A DNA stretch of 64,000 bases from Metarhizobium sp017305935 (GCF_029601685.1 NZ_JARRIR010000003.1:310001-374000); one strand, 5' to 3'; positions 55,025 through 64,000 are shown, counted from the first letter of the stretch. Program-made: numbers and translations. Notes: generated by a model not told the origin, from the letters alone.

Positions 55025-55390
55025 ATGCATTCTCAATCGCAAACGGGCGGTCGGCTGACGACTCATGTGCTCGATACCGCGCTCGGCAAGCCGGCCGGGG
55101 GGCTGCGCGTCGATCTCTACCGGGTCGAGGGCGATGCCCTGCTTCTGGTCAAGTCGGTCGAGACCAATGACGACGGCCGCTGCGATGCGCCGCTGCTGTC
55201 CGGTGAGACGATGAAATCCGGCACCTATGAGCTGCGTTTCCATGCCGGCGATTATCTCGGCCGCACTGGCGAGGGGCCGATGTTCCTCGATGTCATCCCG
55301 ATCCGTTTCGGCCTTGCCGACGAGGGCGCGCATTACCATGTGCCGCTGCTCGTCTCGCCCTACAGCTATTCCACCTATCGCGGGAGCTAA
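55025..55390 (+). CDS. uraH: 5-Hydroxyisourate hydrolase (transthyretin-like)
   Basis: A 121-residue HIU hydrolase. The N-terminal LTTHVLDTALGKPAGGLRVD, the middle YELRFHAGDY and the C-terminal tetrapeptide YRGS are signatures. It converts 5-hydroxyisourate to OHCU in urate breakdown. No signal peptide, so cytoplasmic. GGGAGGAAAACGC precedes the ATG. It starts an apparent operon with xdhABC, three bases before xdhA. Confidence 0.95.
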   Translation: MHSQSQTGGRLTTHVLDTALGKPAGGLRVDLYRVEGDALLLVKSVETNDDGRCDAPLLSGETMKSGTYELRFHAGDYLGRTGEGPMFLDVIPIRFGLADEGAHYHVPLLVSPYSYSTYRGS

Positions 55391-55393
55391 GCC

Positions 55394-56878
55394 ATGGCAG
55401 ACGCCGCCGTCCGCTCGCATCTTCGTTTCATCCTCAACGGCCGCGACGTCACACTGACCGATGTCGCGCCCGACCAGACGCTGCTCGACTGGCTGCGCCT
55501 GGCACGCGCGCTGAAGGGCACCAAGGAAGGCTGCGCCGAGGGTGATTGCGGCGCCTGCACCGTGCTTGTCGGACGCCTGACGCCCGATGGCGGCCTCGTC
55601 TATGAGGGCGTCAATGCCTGTATCCGGTTCCTCGGCTCGCTGGATGGCTGTCATGTGGTGACGGTCGAGCATCTGGCGGCGAAGGACGGGCATCTGCATC
55701 CCGTGCAGCAGGCGATGGTGGATTTTCATGGCTCGCAATGCGGATTCTGCACGCCGGGCTTCGTCATGTCGCTCTATGCGCTCTGGATGCAGACGCCGAA
55801 CCCGGACGACCGGCAGATCGAGACGGCCTTGCAGGGCAATCTCTGTCGTTGCACCGGCTATGAACCGATCCTGCGCGCAGCGCGGGCCATTTCCAGCTAT
55901 GGCGGTACGGAGAAGGATCCGCTGCTTTCCGAGCGCGAGACGATGATCGCCCGTCTCAAGGCATTGAAGGATGGCGCCCGTGTCGAGATCGGCGCAGGCA
56001 AACACCGCCTCGTGGTGCCGGCCGGGCTCGACGATTTCGCCGATCTGCTGGAGGCTTCGCCGGCCGCGACCCTTGTCGCCGGCTCCACCGATGTCGGGTT
56101 GTGGGTCACCAAGCATATGCGCGATATCTCGCCCGTGATCTTCATCGCCGGGCTGGACGAGTTGAAATCCATTTCGGTGAAAGACGGCGCTGTCAGCATC
56201 GGCGCCGGCGTGACCTATTCCGAGGCCATCGACACGCTGGGCCAGCATATCCCGGCGCTCGGCCCGCTGATCGCCCGCATCGGCGGCCAGCAGGTGCGCA
56301 ACATGGGCACCATCGGCGGCAACATCGCCAACGGCTCGCCCATCGGCGACACGCCGCCGGCCCTGATTGCTCTTGGCGCGACGCTGACCTTGCGCAAGGG
56401 TAAGGCACGGCGCACCATCCCCCTGCAGGATTTCTTCATCGCCTATGGCAAGCAGGATCGCCAGCCCGGAGAATTCGTCGAGGCCGTGCATATCCCGATC
56501 CCGGAAAGCCACGAACACTTCGCCGTCTACAAGGTGACCAAGCGCCGCGACGAGGACATTACCGCGACGCTCGGCGCTTTCCGCATGACGCTGGCCGAAG
56601 ACGGTACGGTCGCCTCGATCTGCATCGCCTATGGCGGCATGGCGGCGACGCCGAAGCGGGCCTTGGCGGTAGAGGCCGCTCTTCTCGGCCAGCCCTGGAC
56701 GGAAGCGACGGTGGAAGCGGCGATGGAAAAATACGCGGACGATTTCTCGCCGCTGACCGACATGCGCGCCACCGCCGATTACCGGGCGCTGGTCGCCAAA
56801 AACCTTCTCCTGCGTTTCTATCTGGAAACGACGTCGAACGCGGCACCGGCGCAGGTGTCCAGATACGAGGCTGCGTGA
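55394..56878 (+). CDS. xdhA: Xanthine dehydrogenase small subunit (Fe-S and FAD)
   Basis: A 494-residue XdhA. [2Fe-2S] cysteines are in EGCAEGDCGACTVLVG (about residues 44-60), a second cluster in QCGFCTPGF and LCRCTGYEP, and the FAD domain (about 190-370) carries LVAGSTDVGLWVTK and NMGTIGGNIANGSPIGD. It passes electrons from the molybdenum subunit to NAD. Three bases separate it from both uraH and xdhB. Confidence 0.95.
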   Translation: MADAAVRSHLRFILNGRDVTLTDVAPDQTLLDWLRLARALKGTKEGCAEGDCGACTVLVGRLTPDGGLVYEGVNACIRFLGSLDGCHVVTVEHLAAKDGHLHPVQQAMVDFHGSQCGFCTPGFVMSLYALWMQTPNPDDRQIETALQGNLCRCTGYEPILRAARAISSYGGTEKDPLLSERETMIARLKALKDGARVEIGAGKHRLVVPAGLDDFADLLEASPAATLVAGSTDVGLWVTKHMRDISPVIFIAGLDELKSISVKDGAVSIGAGVTYSEAIDTLGQHIPALGPLIARIGGQQVRNMGTIGGNIANGSPIGDTPPALIALGATLTLRKGKARRTIPLQDFFIAYGKQDRQPGEFVEAVHIPIPESHEHFAVYKVTKRRDEDITATLGAFRMTLAEDGTVASICIAYGGMAATPKRALAVEAALLGQPWTEATVEAAMEKYADDFSPLTDMRATADYRALVAKNLLLRFYLETTSNAAPAQVSRYEAA

Positions 56879-56881
56879 GCC

Positions 56882-59236
56882 ATGAACAAGCATATGACCG
56901 ATCTCACGGCGGAAACCATCACCGGCGGCGTCCATTCCAGCCCGCGCCATGACTCGGCGCACAAGCATGTGGCCGGCACTGCCGTCTATATCGACGACAT
57001 CACCGAGCCCGCCGGCACGCTGCATGCCGGTCTCGGCCTTTCCACCGTCGCCCACGGCATTTTGAAATCCGTCGATCTCGACGCCGTGCGCGCCGCCCCC
57101 GGCGTCGTCGACGTGCTGACCCATGCGGATATCCCCGGCGTCAACGACATCTCGCCGTCCGGCATGAACGACGATCCGGTGCTGGCCGAAGGCAAGGTGC
57201 AATTTCACGGCCAGCCGATTTTTTGCGTGATTGCCGAGACCCGCGAACAGGCCCGCCGCGCGGCAAAGCTGGCCAAGATCGAATACGAAGAACTGCCGGC
57301 CGATATCGACATCTGGGATCTCGACGTCAAGACACATCGCCAGGTCTTCACGCCGCTGACGCTGAAGCGCGGCGATGCGGCCGGCGCGCTCGAAACCGCG
57401 CCACGTCGCGTCAAGGGTCGCATGCGGCTCGGCGGCCAGGACCATTTTTATCTCGAAGGACAGGTGTCGCTCGCCGTGCCCGGCGAGGATGACGAGGTGC
57501 TCGTCCATTGCTCGACGCAAGGGCCGAGCGAAACGCAGCACATGATCGCCCATGCGCTCGGCGTGCCCAGCCATGCGGTAACAGTGGAAGTGCGCCGCAT
57601 GGGCGGCGGTTTCGGCGGCAAGGAAACACAGGCGAACCAATGCGCGGCCCTTGCCGCCATCGCCGCCAAGAAGCTGAACCGCGCCGTCAAGGTGCGGCTC
57701 GACCGCGACGAGGACATGGTGGCGACCGGCAAGCGGCATGATTTCGCCATCGATTACGATGTCGGCTTCGACGACGAGGGCCGCATTCTGGCGGTGGATT
57801 ACACGTTTGCCCTTCGTGCCGGCTTTTCCGCCGATCTCTCCGGCCCGGTCGGCGACCGCGCCCTGTTTCATTGCGACAACGCCTATTTCTTCCCGCATGT
57901 GCATGCGAAGTCGGCGCCGCTCTATACCAACACGGTTTCCAACACCGCCTTCCGCGGTTTTGGCGGGCCGCAAGGCATGGTCGGGGCCGAGCGTGTCATC
58001 GACGAAGTGGCGTTTGCCGTGGGCAAGGATCCGCTCGATATCCGCAAGCTGAATTTTTATGACGCCATGGGCGTCGAGGGCGAGCGTAACGTCACGCCCT
58101 ATCACCAGAAGGTCGAGGATTGCATCATCCAGCGCATCGTCGCCGAGCTTGAGACCAGCGCCGATTATGCCGGCCGCCGCAAGGCGATTGCCGAATTCAA
58201 CGCGAAAAGCCGCGTCGTCAAGCGCGGGCTGGCGCTGACGCCGGTGAAATTCGGGATTTCCTTCACCAAGACCGAATCCAACCAGGCCGGCGCGCTGGTG
58301 CATGTCTATACCGACGGTTCCGTCCACATGAACCATGGCGGCACGGAAATGGGCCAGGGCCTGCACCTGAAGGTGGCGCAGGTGGTGGCCGAGGAATTCC
58401 AGATCGATCTGGAGCGGGTGAAAATCACCGCGACGACGACGGCCAAGGTGCCGAACACCTCGCCGACCGCCGCCTCCTCCGGCGCCGATCTCAACGGCAT
58501 GGCGGCGCAGGATGCCGCCCGCCAGATCAAGGACCGCCTGATCGCCTTCGCCGCCGAGACGTATCAGGTGCCGCGCGAAGCCGTGGTCTTCCTGCCGAAC
58601 CGGGTGCGCATTGGCGAGACGGAGATCCCGTTCAACGATCTGGTGAAGAAGGCTTATATCGCACGCGTCCAGCTTTCGGCCGCCGGTTTCTACAAGACGC
58701 CGAAAATCCATTGGGACCGCTCCAAGGGGCGTGGCCATGCCTTCTATTATTATGCCTATGGCGCGGCCTGCTCGGAGGTCTCCGTCGATACGCTGACCGG
58801 CGAATATGTGGTCGAGCGCACCGATATCCTCCACGATACCGGCCGTTCGCTGAACAAGATCATCGATATCGGCCAGATCGAGGGCGGCTTCATCCAGGGC
58901 ATGGGCTGGCTAACGACGGAGGAGCTGTGGTGGGACGGCAAGGGGCGCTTACGCACCCATGCGCCCTCCACCTACAAGATCCCGCTTGCCTCGGACCGCC
59001 CGAAAATTTTCAATGTGGCGCTGACCGATTGGTCGGAGGCCTATGAGCCGACGATCCACCGTTCCAAGGCGGTGGGCGAGCCGCCGCTGCCGCTCGGCCT
59101 TGCCGTGCTGCATGCGCTGTCGGATGCGGTGGCGAGTGTCGCCGATCACACGGTCTGCCCGCGCCTCGACGCGCCGGCGACGCCGGAGCGGGTGCTGATG
59201 GCCATCGAACGGCTGAAGAAGGACAGGAAAGGATAG
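56882..59236 (+). CDS. xdhB: Xanthine dehydrogenase large (molybdenum) subunit
   Basis: A 784-residue XdhB. Substrate and cofactor motifs: VEVRRMGGGFGGKETQANQC, NTAFRGFGGPQGMVGAERVI, GGTEMGQGLHLKVAQVVAEE and the catalytic glutamate loop in KAVGEPPLPLGLAVL near the C terminus. It oxidises hypoxanthine and xanthine to urate. It is full length and intact, and starts three bases after xdhA. Confidence 0.95.
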   Translation: MNKHMTDLTAETITGGVHSSPRHDSAHKHVAGTAVYIDDITEPAGTLHAGLGLSTVAHGILKSVDLDAVRAAPGVVDVLTHADIPGVNDISPSGMNDDPVLAEGKVQFHGQPIFCVIAETREQARRAAKLAKIEYEELPADIDIWDLDVKTHRQVFTPLTLKRGDAAGALETAPRRVKGRMRLGGQDHFYLEGQVSLAVPGEDDEVLVHCSTQGPSETQHMIAHALGVPSHAVTVEVRRMGGGFGGKETQANQCAALAAIAAKKLNRAVKVRLDRDEDMVATGKRHDFAIDYDVGFDDEGRILAVDYTFALRAGFSADLSGPVGDRALFHCDNAYFFPHVHAKSAPLYTNTVSNTAFRGFGGPQGMVGAERVIDEVAFAVGKDPLDIRKLNFYDAMGVEGERNVTPYHQKVEDCIIQRIVAELETSADYAGRRKAIAEFNAKSRVVKRGLALTPVKFGISFTKTESNQAGALVHVYTDGSVHMNHGGTEMGQGLHLKVAQVVAEEFQIDLERVKITATTTAKVPNTSPTAASSGADLNGMAAQDAARQIKDRLIAFAAETYQVPREAVVFLPNRVRIGETEIPFNDLVKKAYIARVQLSAAGFYKTPKIHWDRSKGRGHAFYYYAYGAACSEVSVDTLTGEYVVERTDILHDTGRSLNKIIDIGQIEGGFIQGMGWLTTEELWWDGKGRLRTHAPSTYKIPLASDRPKIFNVALTDWSEAYEPTIHRSKAVGEPPLPLGLAVLHALSDAVASVADHTVCPRLDAPATPERVLMAIERLKKDRKG

Positions 59237-59242
59237 GCAGCC

Positions 59243-60088
59243 ATGTCTGCGGTTCGTGAAGACATCCGGGATTTCCTGCGCCGCGAGCCGGCGGCAATCC
59301 TGGTCGAGGTGACGGGTGCGGCGGGATCGACGCCGCGCGATACCGATGCCTGGATGCTGGTGTCGGAACGGGCGATTTTCGCGACCATCGGCGGCGGGCA
59401 GCTCGAATATATGGCGATCGACCAGGCGCGGCGCGCCATTCGTTCCGGCCTGTCGGCCGAGCCGATGACCGTGCCGCTCGGGCCGGAAATCGGCCAGTGC
59501 TGCGGCGGGCGTGTGGGCCTTTCCTTCACCGCCATGCATCCGGCGCTGGCCGACGATCTCATCGCCCGCAGCGACAAGGACATGGCCGAGCGGCCGCATG
59601 TCTATGTCTTCGGCGCCGGCCATGTCGGCGATGCCTTGGTCATGGCGCTGTCGCTGGCGCCGCTGCGCGTCGTGCTGGTGGATACGCGCGAGGAGGAACT
59701 GACCGCCTGCACCGTGCCGCGCATCGAAACCTGCCTGACCGCCATGCCGGAGGCGGTGGTGCGCGCTGCCCCCGAAGGCAGCAGCTTCGTCATCCTCACC
59801 CATGACCACGCGCTGGATTTCCTGATCGCGGCGGAAGCGCTGAAGCGCGCCGATGCGGCCTATGTCGGCATGATCGGCTCGAAGACCAAGCGCGCCACCT
59901 TCCGCAACTGGCTGACCCGCGAGATCGGCCGCGCCGACCTCTTCGACCGCCTCGTCTGCCCCATCGGCGCCACGGCGCTGAAGGACAAGCGCCCCCCGGT
60001 GATCGCCACGCTCGCCGCCGCCGAAATCATGACCGCGGCGCTGATGTGGCGCGCCCAGACGCAGGAGGCGGTGCGGGGCAGGGGGTGA
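59243..60088 (+). CDS. xdhC: XdhC, molybdenum cofactor insertion chaperone
   Basis: A 281-residue XdhC, which delivers and sulfurates the molybdenum cofactor for XdhB. N-terminal XdhC/CoxI part: AILVEVTGAAGSTPRDTDAW and GGGQLEYMAIDQARRA; C-terminal Rossmann domain: HVYVFGAGHVGDALVMAL and AYVGMIGSKTKRATFRNWL. Six bases after xdhB. It ends the operon, convergent with the vapC gene seven bases away. Confidence 0.94.
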   Translation: MSAVREDIRDFLRREPAAILVEVTGAAGSTPRDTDAWMLVSERAIFATIGGGQLEYMAIDQARRAIRSGLSAEPMTVPLGPEIGQCCGGRVGLSFTAMHPALADDLIARSDKDMAERPHVYVFGAGHVGDALVMALSLAPLRVVLVDTREEELTACTVPRIETCLTAMPEAVVRAAPEGSSFVILTHDHALDFLIAAEALKRADAAYVGMIGSKTKRATFRNWLTREIGRADLFDRLVCPIGATALKDKRPPVIATLAAAEIMTAALMWRAQTQEAVRGRG

Positions 60089-60094
60089 ATAAGT

Positions 60095-60526
60095 TCAATT
60101 TGTCGGGGGCCTATCCCATGGGTTCAGGCACCCGACGCCGAGCGGCCGAAAATCGGCGAGATTGCGGGTGACAAGGACAAGGCCGTGATGAAGTGCCGTC
60201 GCCGCAATCATCGCATCGGCGGTGGGGCGCTTGTCCGCCGTTGGCAAGCGGCCTGTCACGACAGCCGTCTGCTCCTCAAATGGCAGGATTCGCCCCTTGA
60301 AAGCGGGCAGCACCATTGTTGTAAACCAGCGTGAGAGATCCTCGGCAAAGGCCTGATTACGGCCGCGCTCCCGCTCGATGCCGAATTCGATCTCCATCAC
60401 CGTGATTGCCGAGATAAAGGCCTTGTCCACATCGAATTCCCGCAGGAAAGACCGGAATTCTGCGGTCTGGCGATCCGGCCGGCGAGACGCCGAAACGACA
60501 TTCGTATCCAGAAGATAGGCTATCAA
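60095..60526 (-). CDS. VapC-type PIN-domain toxin
   Basis: A 143-residue PIN-domain ribonuclease. The acidic residues are seen in YLLDTNVVS (first Asp), TVMEIEFGIER (Glu) and PTADAMIAATALHHGLVLVT (Asp). It starts with TTG in a TTGA overlap with the antitoxin stop, so it is translationally coupled. The longer open frame upstream overlaps the antitoxin and is not coding. Confidence 0.87.
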   Translation of the reverse strand: MIAYLLDTNVVSASRRPDRQTAEFRSFLREFDVDKAFISAITVMEIEFGIERERGRNQAFAEDLSRWFTTMVLPAFKGRILPFEEQTAVVTGRLPTADKRPTADAMIAATALHHGLVLVTRNLADFRPLGVGCLNPWDRPPTN

Positions 60527-60777
60527 AACTCTATATCCCGGTGGCCGACATCGGCGCGCTCGGGCATAAAATCCGCATCGAATTTGGACTCGGTGTCTTC
60601 CAGTGCCTCGTAAAGGCTTTTGGGCTTGCGCCAGTTTTCCTGAAAATCCGCGTAGCGGATCAGCACATAGCTCGCCTCGCCATGCTCGGTGATAACGAGT
60701 GGACGCTCGTCCGCTTCCTTTTTCGCCTTGCTGGGATTCTGGTTGAAGGCGGCACTGGTCATGTAGGTGAAACGCAT
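60523..60777 (-). CDS. Phd/YefM-type antitoxin
   Basis: An 84-residue antitoxin, MRFTYMTSAAFNQNPSKAKK, then RPLVITEHGEASYVLIRYAD, a clear Phd/YefM pattern. An acidic tail follows (ALEDTESKFDADFMPE). First gene of the pair. An AGTACATTTTGTACGAAATATACT segment-like symmetry directly upstream (around 60792-60817) may be its operator. Confidence 0.85.
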   Translation of the reverse strand: MRFTYMTSAAFNQNPSKAKKEADERPLVITEHGEASYVLIRYADFQENWRKPKSLYEALEDTESKFDADFMPERADVGHRDIEF

Positions 60778-60833
60778 CGACGGCCTCCATCTAGTACATT
60801 TTGTACGAAATATACTAGCGGTCTCGGCTCCAT

Positions 60834-61790
60834 TCAAGTCGCCTGTGCTTCCGCCTCCGCATCTTCCGCCGCCGTATTCGCCAGCAGCTTGCCGATCAGC
60901 CGCTGACAGCGCTCGGACATGAAGTCGATCATCAGCCGCACCTTCGGATCCTGGAAACGCTTGTGCGGATAGATGGCGGCGAGCTGGACGGGGGCGGGCG
61001 GGGTGTCCTTGAGAATCTCCACCAGCCGGCCCTCGTCGAGATGGGCTTTGACCTCGAACAGCGGCTTGTTGATGATGCCCCGGCCTTCCAGCGCCCATTG
61101 GGTGAGCACGTCGCCGTCGTCGCTGTCATAGGGGCCGCCGATCTCGAATTTGCGCGGGCCTTCCGCCGTCATCAGCGTCCAGTAATATTCCTTGGAACCG
61201 GGGTAGCGCAGCAGCAGACAGTCGTATTTCTCCGAAATCAGCGCATCGGGATTGGCCGGGATGCCGCGCCGCGCCAGATAGGCCGGGGCGGCGCAGAGCA
61301 CACGCTCGCAATTGAGAATCCCGCGCATGCGCAGATTGGAATCTTCGAGCACGCCGAGCTTGAAGGCGACGTCGACGCCCTCGGCGAGGATGTCGACATT
61401 GTGGTCGGAGAGGCGCACGCGCACCTCGATATCCGGATATTTGTCGTGGAATTCCGGGATGCCAGAGGCGATCAGCCGCCGGCCGATGCCGAGCGGCGCG
61501 GTGATCCTCAACGACCCCTTGGGGTTGCGCGACAGGTCGGCGATGGCGGCTTCGGCCTCGTTCACCGCCTCGATGATCTTGACCGCGCCCTCGTAGAATA
61601 CCCTGCCGTGCTCGGTCGGCGAAAGCTTTCGCGTCGTGCGGTTGAAAAGCCGCACGCCCAAATGGCGCTCCAGCTCCTTGATGCGGTTGCTGGCGACCGC
61701 CGGCGTGACGCGCTGGTCGCGGCCCGCCGCCGAAAGCGTACCGAGTTCGACCACGCGAACGAAGACGCGGACATTATCGAGATAGGACAT
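60834..61790 (-). CDS. LysR family regulator divergent from puuD
   Basis: A 318-residue LysR-type regulator of the AaeR/DsdC-like branch with single N-terminal HTH (MSYLDNVRVFVRVVELGTLS; AAGRDQRVTPAVASNRIKEL) and effector domain (about 90-300). The start at 61790 gives the canonical N terminus. Its position next to puuD and guaD suggests that it controls purine breakdown. The effector is unknown; a purine is possible. Confidence 0.87.
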   Translation of the reverse strand: MSYLDNVRVFVRVVELGTLSAAGRDQRVTPAVASNRIKELERHLGVRLFNRTTRKLSPTEHGRVFYEGAVKIIEAVNEAEAAIADLSRNPKGSLRITAPLGIGRRLIASGIPEFHDKYPDIEVRVRLSDHNVDILAEGVDVAFKLGVLEDSNLRMRGILNCERVLCAAPAYLARRGIPANPDALISEKYDCLLLRYPGSKEYYWTLMTAEGPRKFEIGGPYDSDDGDVLTQWALEGRGIINKPLFEVKAHLDEGRLVEILKDTPPAPVQLAAIYPHKRFQDPKVRLMIDFMSERCQRLIGKLLANTAAEDAEAEAQAT

Positions 61791-61929
61791 GGCCCCTTCT
61801 ACCACATCGGTATGCGGATCACAGGGGGCGCGATCTTAAAGATTTTTTTGAAAGTGTTGGTGATAGCGAGGGATTTCTAAGAAAATCGCGCGATGGCAAG
61901 ACGGATCTTCGAAGACTGGGAGGTCCCCT

Positions 61930-63171
61930 ATGTATGAATACGCCATTGCCTGGGACTGGCTGACATTCGCCGTCCGCTGGTTGCACGTCATCACGGCGAT
62001 CGCCTGGATCGGCTCGTCGTTCTATTTCGTCGCGCTCGATCTCGGCCTGAAGAAACATCCCGGCCTGCCGCCCGGCGCCCATGGCGAGGAATGGCAGGTG
62101 CATGGCGGTGGCTTCTACCACATCCAGAAATACCTGGTGGCGCCGGCCAACATGCCGGAGCATCTCGTCTGGTTCAAATGGGAAAGCTACGTCACCTGGC
62201 TCTCCGGCTTCGGCATGCTGTGCCTCGTCTATTATGCCGGCGCCGACCTGTTCCTGATCGATCCGAACGTGCTCGACGTCACCAAGCCGGTGGCCATCGC
62301 CATTTCGCTGGGTTCGCTCGCCTTCGGCTGGATCGTCTACAACCTGATCTGCAAGTCGTCTTTCGGCAATGACAATACCCGGCTGATGGTGGCCCTGTAT
62401 TTCATCCTCGTCGCCGTCGCCTGGGGCTATACGCAGCTTTTCACCGGCCGCGCCGCCTTCCTGCATCTCGGCGCGTTCACCGCGACGATCATGTCGGCCA
62501 ACGTTTTCTTCATCATCATGCCGAACCAGCGCATCGTCGTCGCCGACCTGATCGCCGGCCGCACGCCCGATCCGAAATACGGCAAGATCGCCAAGCAGCG
62601 CTCGACACACAACAACTACCTGACGCTGCCGGTGCTGTTCCTGATGCTGTCGAACCATTATCCGCTGGCCTTCGGCACGCAGTATAACTGGATCATCGCC
62701 TCGCTGGTCTTCCTGATGGGCGTCACCATCCGCCATTACTTCAACACCCGCCATGCCGATGCCGGCAACCCCACCTGGACGTGGCTGGCGACCGTGCTGC
62801 TGTTCATCGTCATCATGTGGCTCTCCACCGTGCCGAAAATCCTGAGCGGCGAAACGGCGGAGGCGAAAATCTCGGCGGCGCAACAACCCTTCGTGACGGC
62901 GCAGGCCTTTCCCCAGGTGCGCGACACCATTCTCGGGCGCTGTTCCATGTGCCATGCCAGGGAGCCCGGCTGGGAAGGGATCGTCGTTCCGCCCAAGGGC
63001 GTGACGCTGGAAACGGACGGCGACATCGCCGCTCATGCCCGCGAAATCTACCTGCAGGCCGGCCGCAGCCACGCCATGCCGCCCGCCAACGTCACCCAGA
63101 TCTCCGGCGACGAGCGCCGCCTGCTGGTCGCCTGGTATGAAAGCGCCGTCAGCGGAGGCAAGACCGAATGA
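61930..63171 (+). CDS. puuD: Membrane urate hydroxylase with cytochrome c domain
   Basis: A 413-residue PuuD. Residues about 10-310 hold eight or so TM segments (WLTFAVRWLHVITAIAWIGS; IGSSFYFVALDLGLKKHPGL; WFKWESYVTWLSGFG). The C-terminal periplasmic part (about 325-413) is a cytochrome c with heme motif CSMCH (residues 338-342) and a methionine in HAMPPANV. PuuD oxidises urate to 5-hydroxyisourate, passing electrons to the respiratory chain. It starts the puuD-guaD operon; its stop overlaps the guaD start. Confidence 0.95.
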   Translation: MYEYAIAWDWLTFAVRWLHVITAIAWIGSSFYFVALDLGLKKHPGLPPGAHGEEWQVHGGGFYHIQKYLVAPANMPEHLVWFKWESYVTWLSGFGMLCLVYYAGADLFLIDPNVLDVTKPVAIAISLGSLAFGWIVYNLICKSSFGNDNTRLMVALYFILVAVAWGYTQLFTGRAAFLHLGAFTATIMSANVFFIIMPNQRIVVADLIAGRTPDPKYGKIAKQRSTHNNYLTLPVLFLMLSNHYPLAFGTQYNWIIASLVFLMGVTIRHYFNTRHADAGNPTWTWLATVLLFIVIMWLSTVPKILSGETAEAKISAAQQPFVTAQAFPQVRDTILGRCSMCHAREPGWEGIVVPPKGVTLETDGDIAAHAREIYLQAGRSHAMPPANVTQISGDERRLLVAWYESAVSGGKTE

Positions 63172-64000
63172 ACACGCTCCTGATCCGCGGCCGTGTGCTG
63201 ACCTTTCTTGCCGAGCCGCAGGGGATCGATGACGCCGCGTCCTATCGCTATATCGAGGACGGCGCGGTGCTGGTCCGCGACGGCAAGGTGGTGGCGAGCG
63301 GCGACTATGCCGATCTCCAGACGAAGGCCGGCGCCGATGCCGAGACTGCCGACCATCGCCCGCATCTGATCCTGCCGGGCTTCATCGACACGCATCTGCA
63401 TTTTCCGCAGACGCAGGCCATCGCCTCCTACGGCGCCCAGCTTCTCGAATGGCTGAACACCTATATCTTCGTCGAGGAGCAGAAATTCGCCCATGCCGCC
63501 CATGCGGCCGCTGTGGCCGAACGCTTCATGGACGAGCTGATTTCCAACGGCACCACCACCGCCGTCGCCTATTGCTCGGTGCATCCGACAAGCGTCGACG
63601 CCTATTTTGCGGCGGCCGAAACGCGCGGCATGCGCATGATTGGCGGCAAGGTGATGATGGACCGCAACGCGCCGGATGCGCTCACCGACACGCCGCAGCA
63701 GGGTTATGACGAGACCAAGCGGCTCATCGAAAAATGGCATGGCCGGGGCCGCGCCCATTATGCCATCAGCCCGCGTTTCGCCATCACCTCGACGCCGGAG
63801 CAGATGGCGATGGCGCAGGCGCTCGTCGCCGAACATCCCGATTGCTACGTGCAGACGCATCTCTCCGAAAACCGCGACGAGATCGCCTTCGCCACCTCGC
63901 TTTACCCGGAAGCGAAGAATTACACCGACATCTATGCCCGTTACGGCCTGCTGAACGACCGCATGCTGCTCGGCCATTGCATCCATCTCAGCGACCGCGA
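63168..64000 (+). CDS. guaD: Guanine deaminase (partial, runs off right edge)
   Basis: The first 277 codons of guanine deaminase, an amidohydrolase. MNTLLIRGRVLTFLAEPQGI opens the chain; the zinc ligands are HLHFPQTQAI (HxH), then a histidine in YVQTHLSENRDEIAFA and one in LGHCIHLS. It hydrolyses guanine to xanthine for XdhAB. The ATGA overlap with puuD shows coupling. The C-terminal part with the last metal ligand is outside the window. Confidence 0.94.
   Translation, partial: MNTLLIRGRVLTFLAEPQGIDDAASYRYIEDGAVLVRDGKVVASGDYADLQTKAGADAETADHRPHLILPGFIDTHLHFPQTQAIASYGAQLLEWLNTYIFVEEQKFAHAAHAAAVAERFMDELISNGTTTAVAYCSVHPTSVDAYFAAAETRGMRMIGGKVMMDRNAPDALTDTPQQGYDETKRLIEKWHGRGRAHYAISPRFAITSTPEQMAMAQALVAEHPDCYVQTHLSENRDEIAFATSLYPEAKNYTDIYARYGLLNDRMLLGHCIHLSDR

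Noticed and set aside
55004..58834. A 1276-codon open frame on the minus strand
   Set aside because: It lies fully antisense to uraH, xdhA and xdhB, whose motifs are clear. Its sequence is low-complexity His/Asp/Arg-rich, as expected of antisense frames in GC-rich DNA.

Overview
The window comes from a GC-rich alphaproteobacterium, most likely a member of the Rhizobiaceae. Its central landmark is a repABC replication and partition operon (about 13.1-16.8 kb), a type found only in Alphaproteobacteria, so this DNA is part of a secondary replicon (megaplasmid or chromid). Other signs agree: a RIME-like intergenic palindrome at 36.8 kb, an EcfG-type stress promoter, a cupin-type phosphoglucose isomerase and four toxin-antitoxin-like modules. 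The genus cannot be fixed from the sequence alone. Five runs of N (1,096 bases) all lie inside repA, repB and repC.

Left part (1-13 kb). The minus-strand phnG-phnH-phnI-phnJ genes encode the C-P lyase core and run off the left edge. They face a divergent phnF regulator across a short promoter region that holds a Pho box and a HutC-type operator motif. After a small M15-like peptidase, a free-methionine-sulfoxide reductase and an unknown exported protein comes the prkA-yeaH-spoVR stress operon, which has a good EcfG (GGAAC-N17-CGTT) promoter. An amidase follows.

replication region (13-23 kb). repA and repB overlap by four bases. A counter-transcribed RNA with a clear promoter and terminator lies between repB and repC, and an AT-rich stretch inside repC is the likely origin. 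An 18-bp inverted repeat (CCTTGTCA-N2-TGACAAGG) occurs once downstream of repB and twice near 22.9 kb, and is the best candidate for the RepB centromere (parS). In between lie a GNAT enzyme and a small carbohydrate module (SDR, RpiR regulator, decayed gene, cupin isomerase, shikimate-dehydrogenase-like oxidoreductase, UlaG-like hydrolase).

Middle (23-50 kb). This part holds mmsA with a divergent LysR gene, a chemoreceptor whose sensor domain has the full amino-acid-binding residue set, manC, an Lrp-type regulator divergent from a Cys/Met-metabolism PLP enzyme, a complete dipeptide-type ABC transporter, a lipoprotein, a cysteine-synthase-like enzyme, a ureidoglycine aminohydrolase, a VOC-dioxygenase/hydrolase fusion, a diguanylate cyclase, pcaF and several toxin-antitoxin pairs.

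Right part (51-64 kb). This is a nearly complete purine catabolic cluster: purine permease, guanine deaminase, xanthine dehydrogenase (xdhABC), membrane urate hydroxylase (puuD), HIU hydrolase (uraH), a fused allantoinase/OHCU decarboxylase and ureidoglycolate lyase, with allE 9 kb away. Only allantoate amidohydrolase is not seen. A VapC/Phd-type pair is inserted between xdhC and the LysR gene next to puuD.
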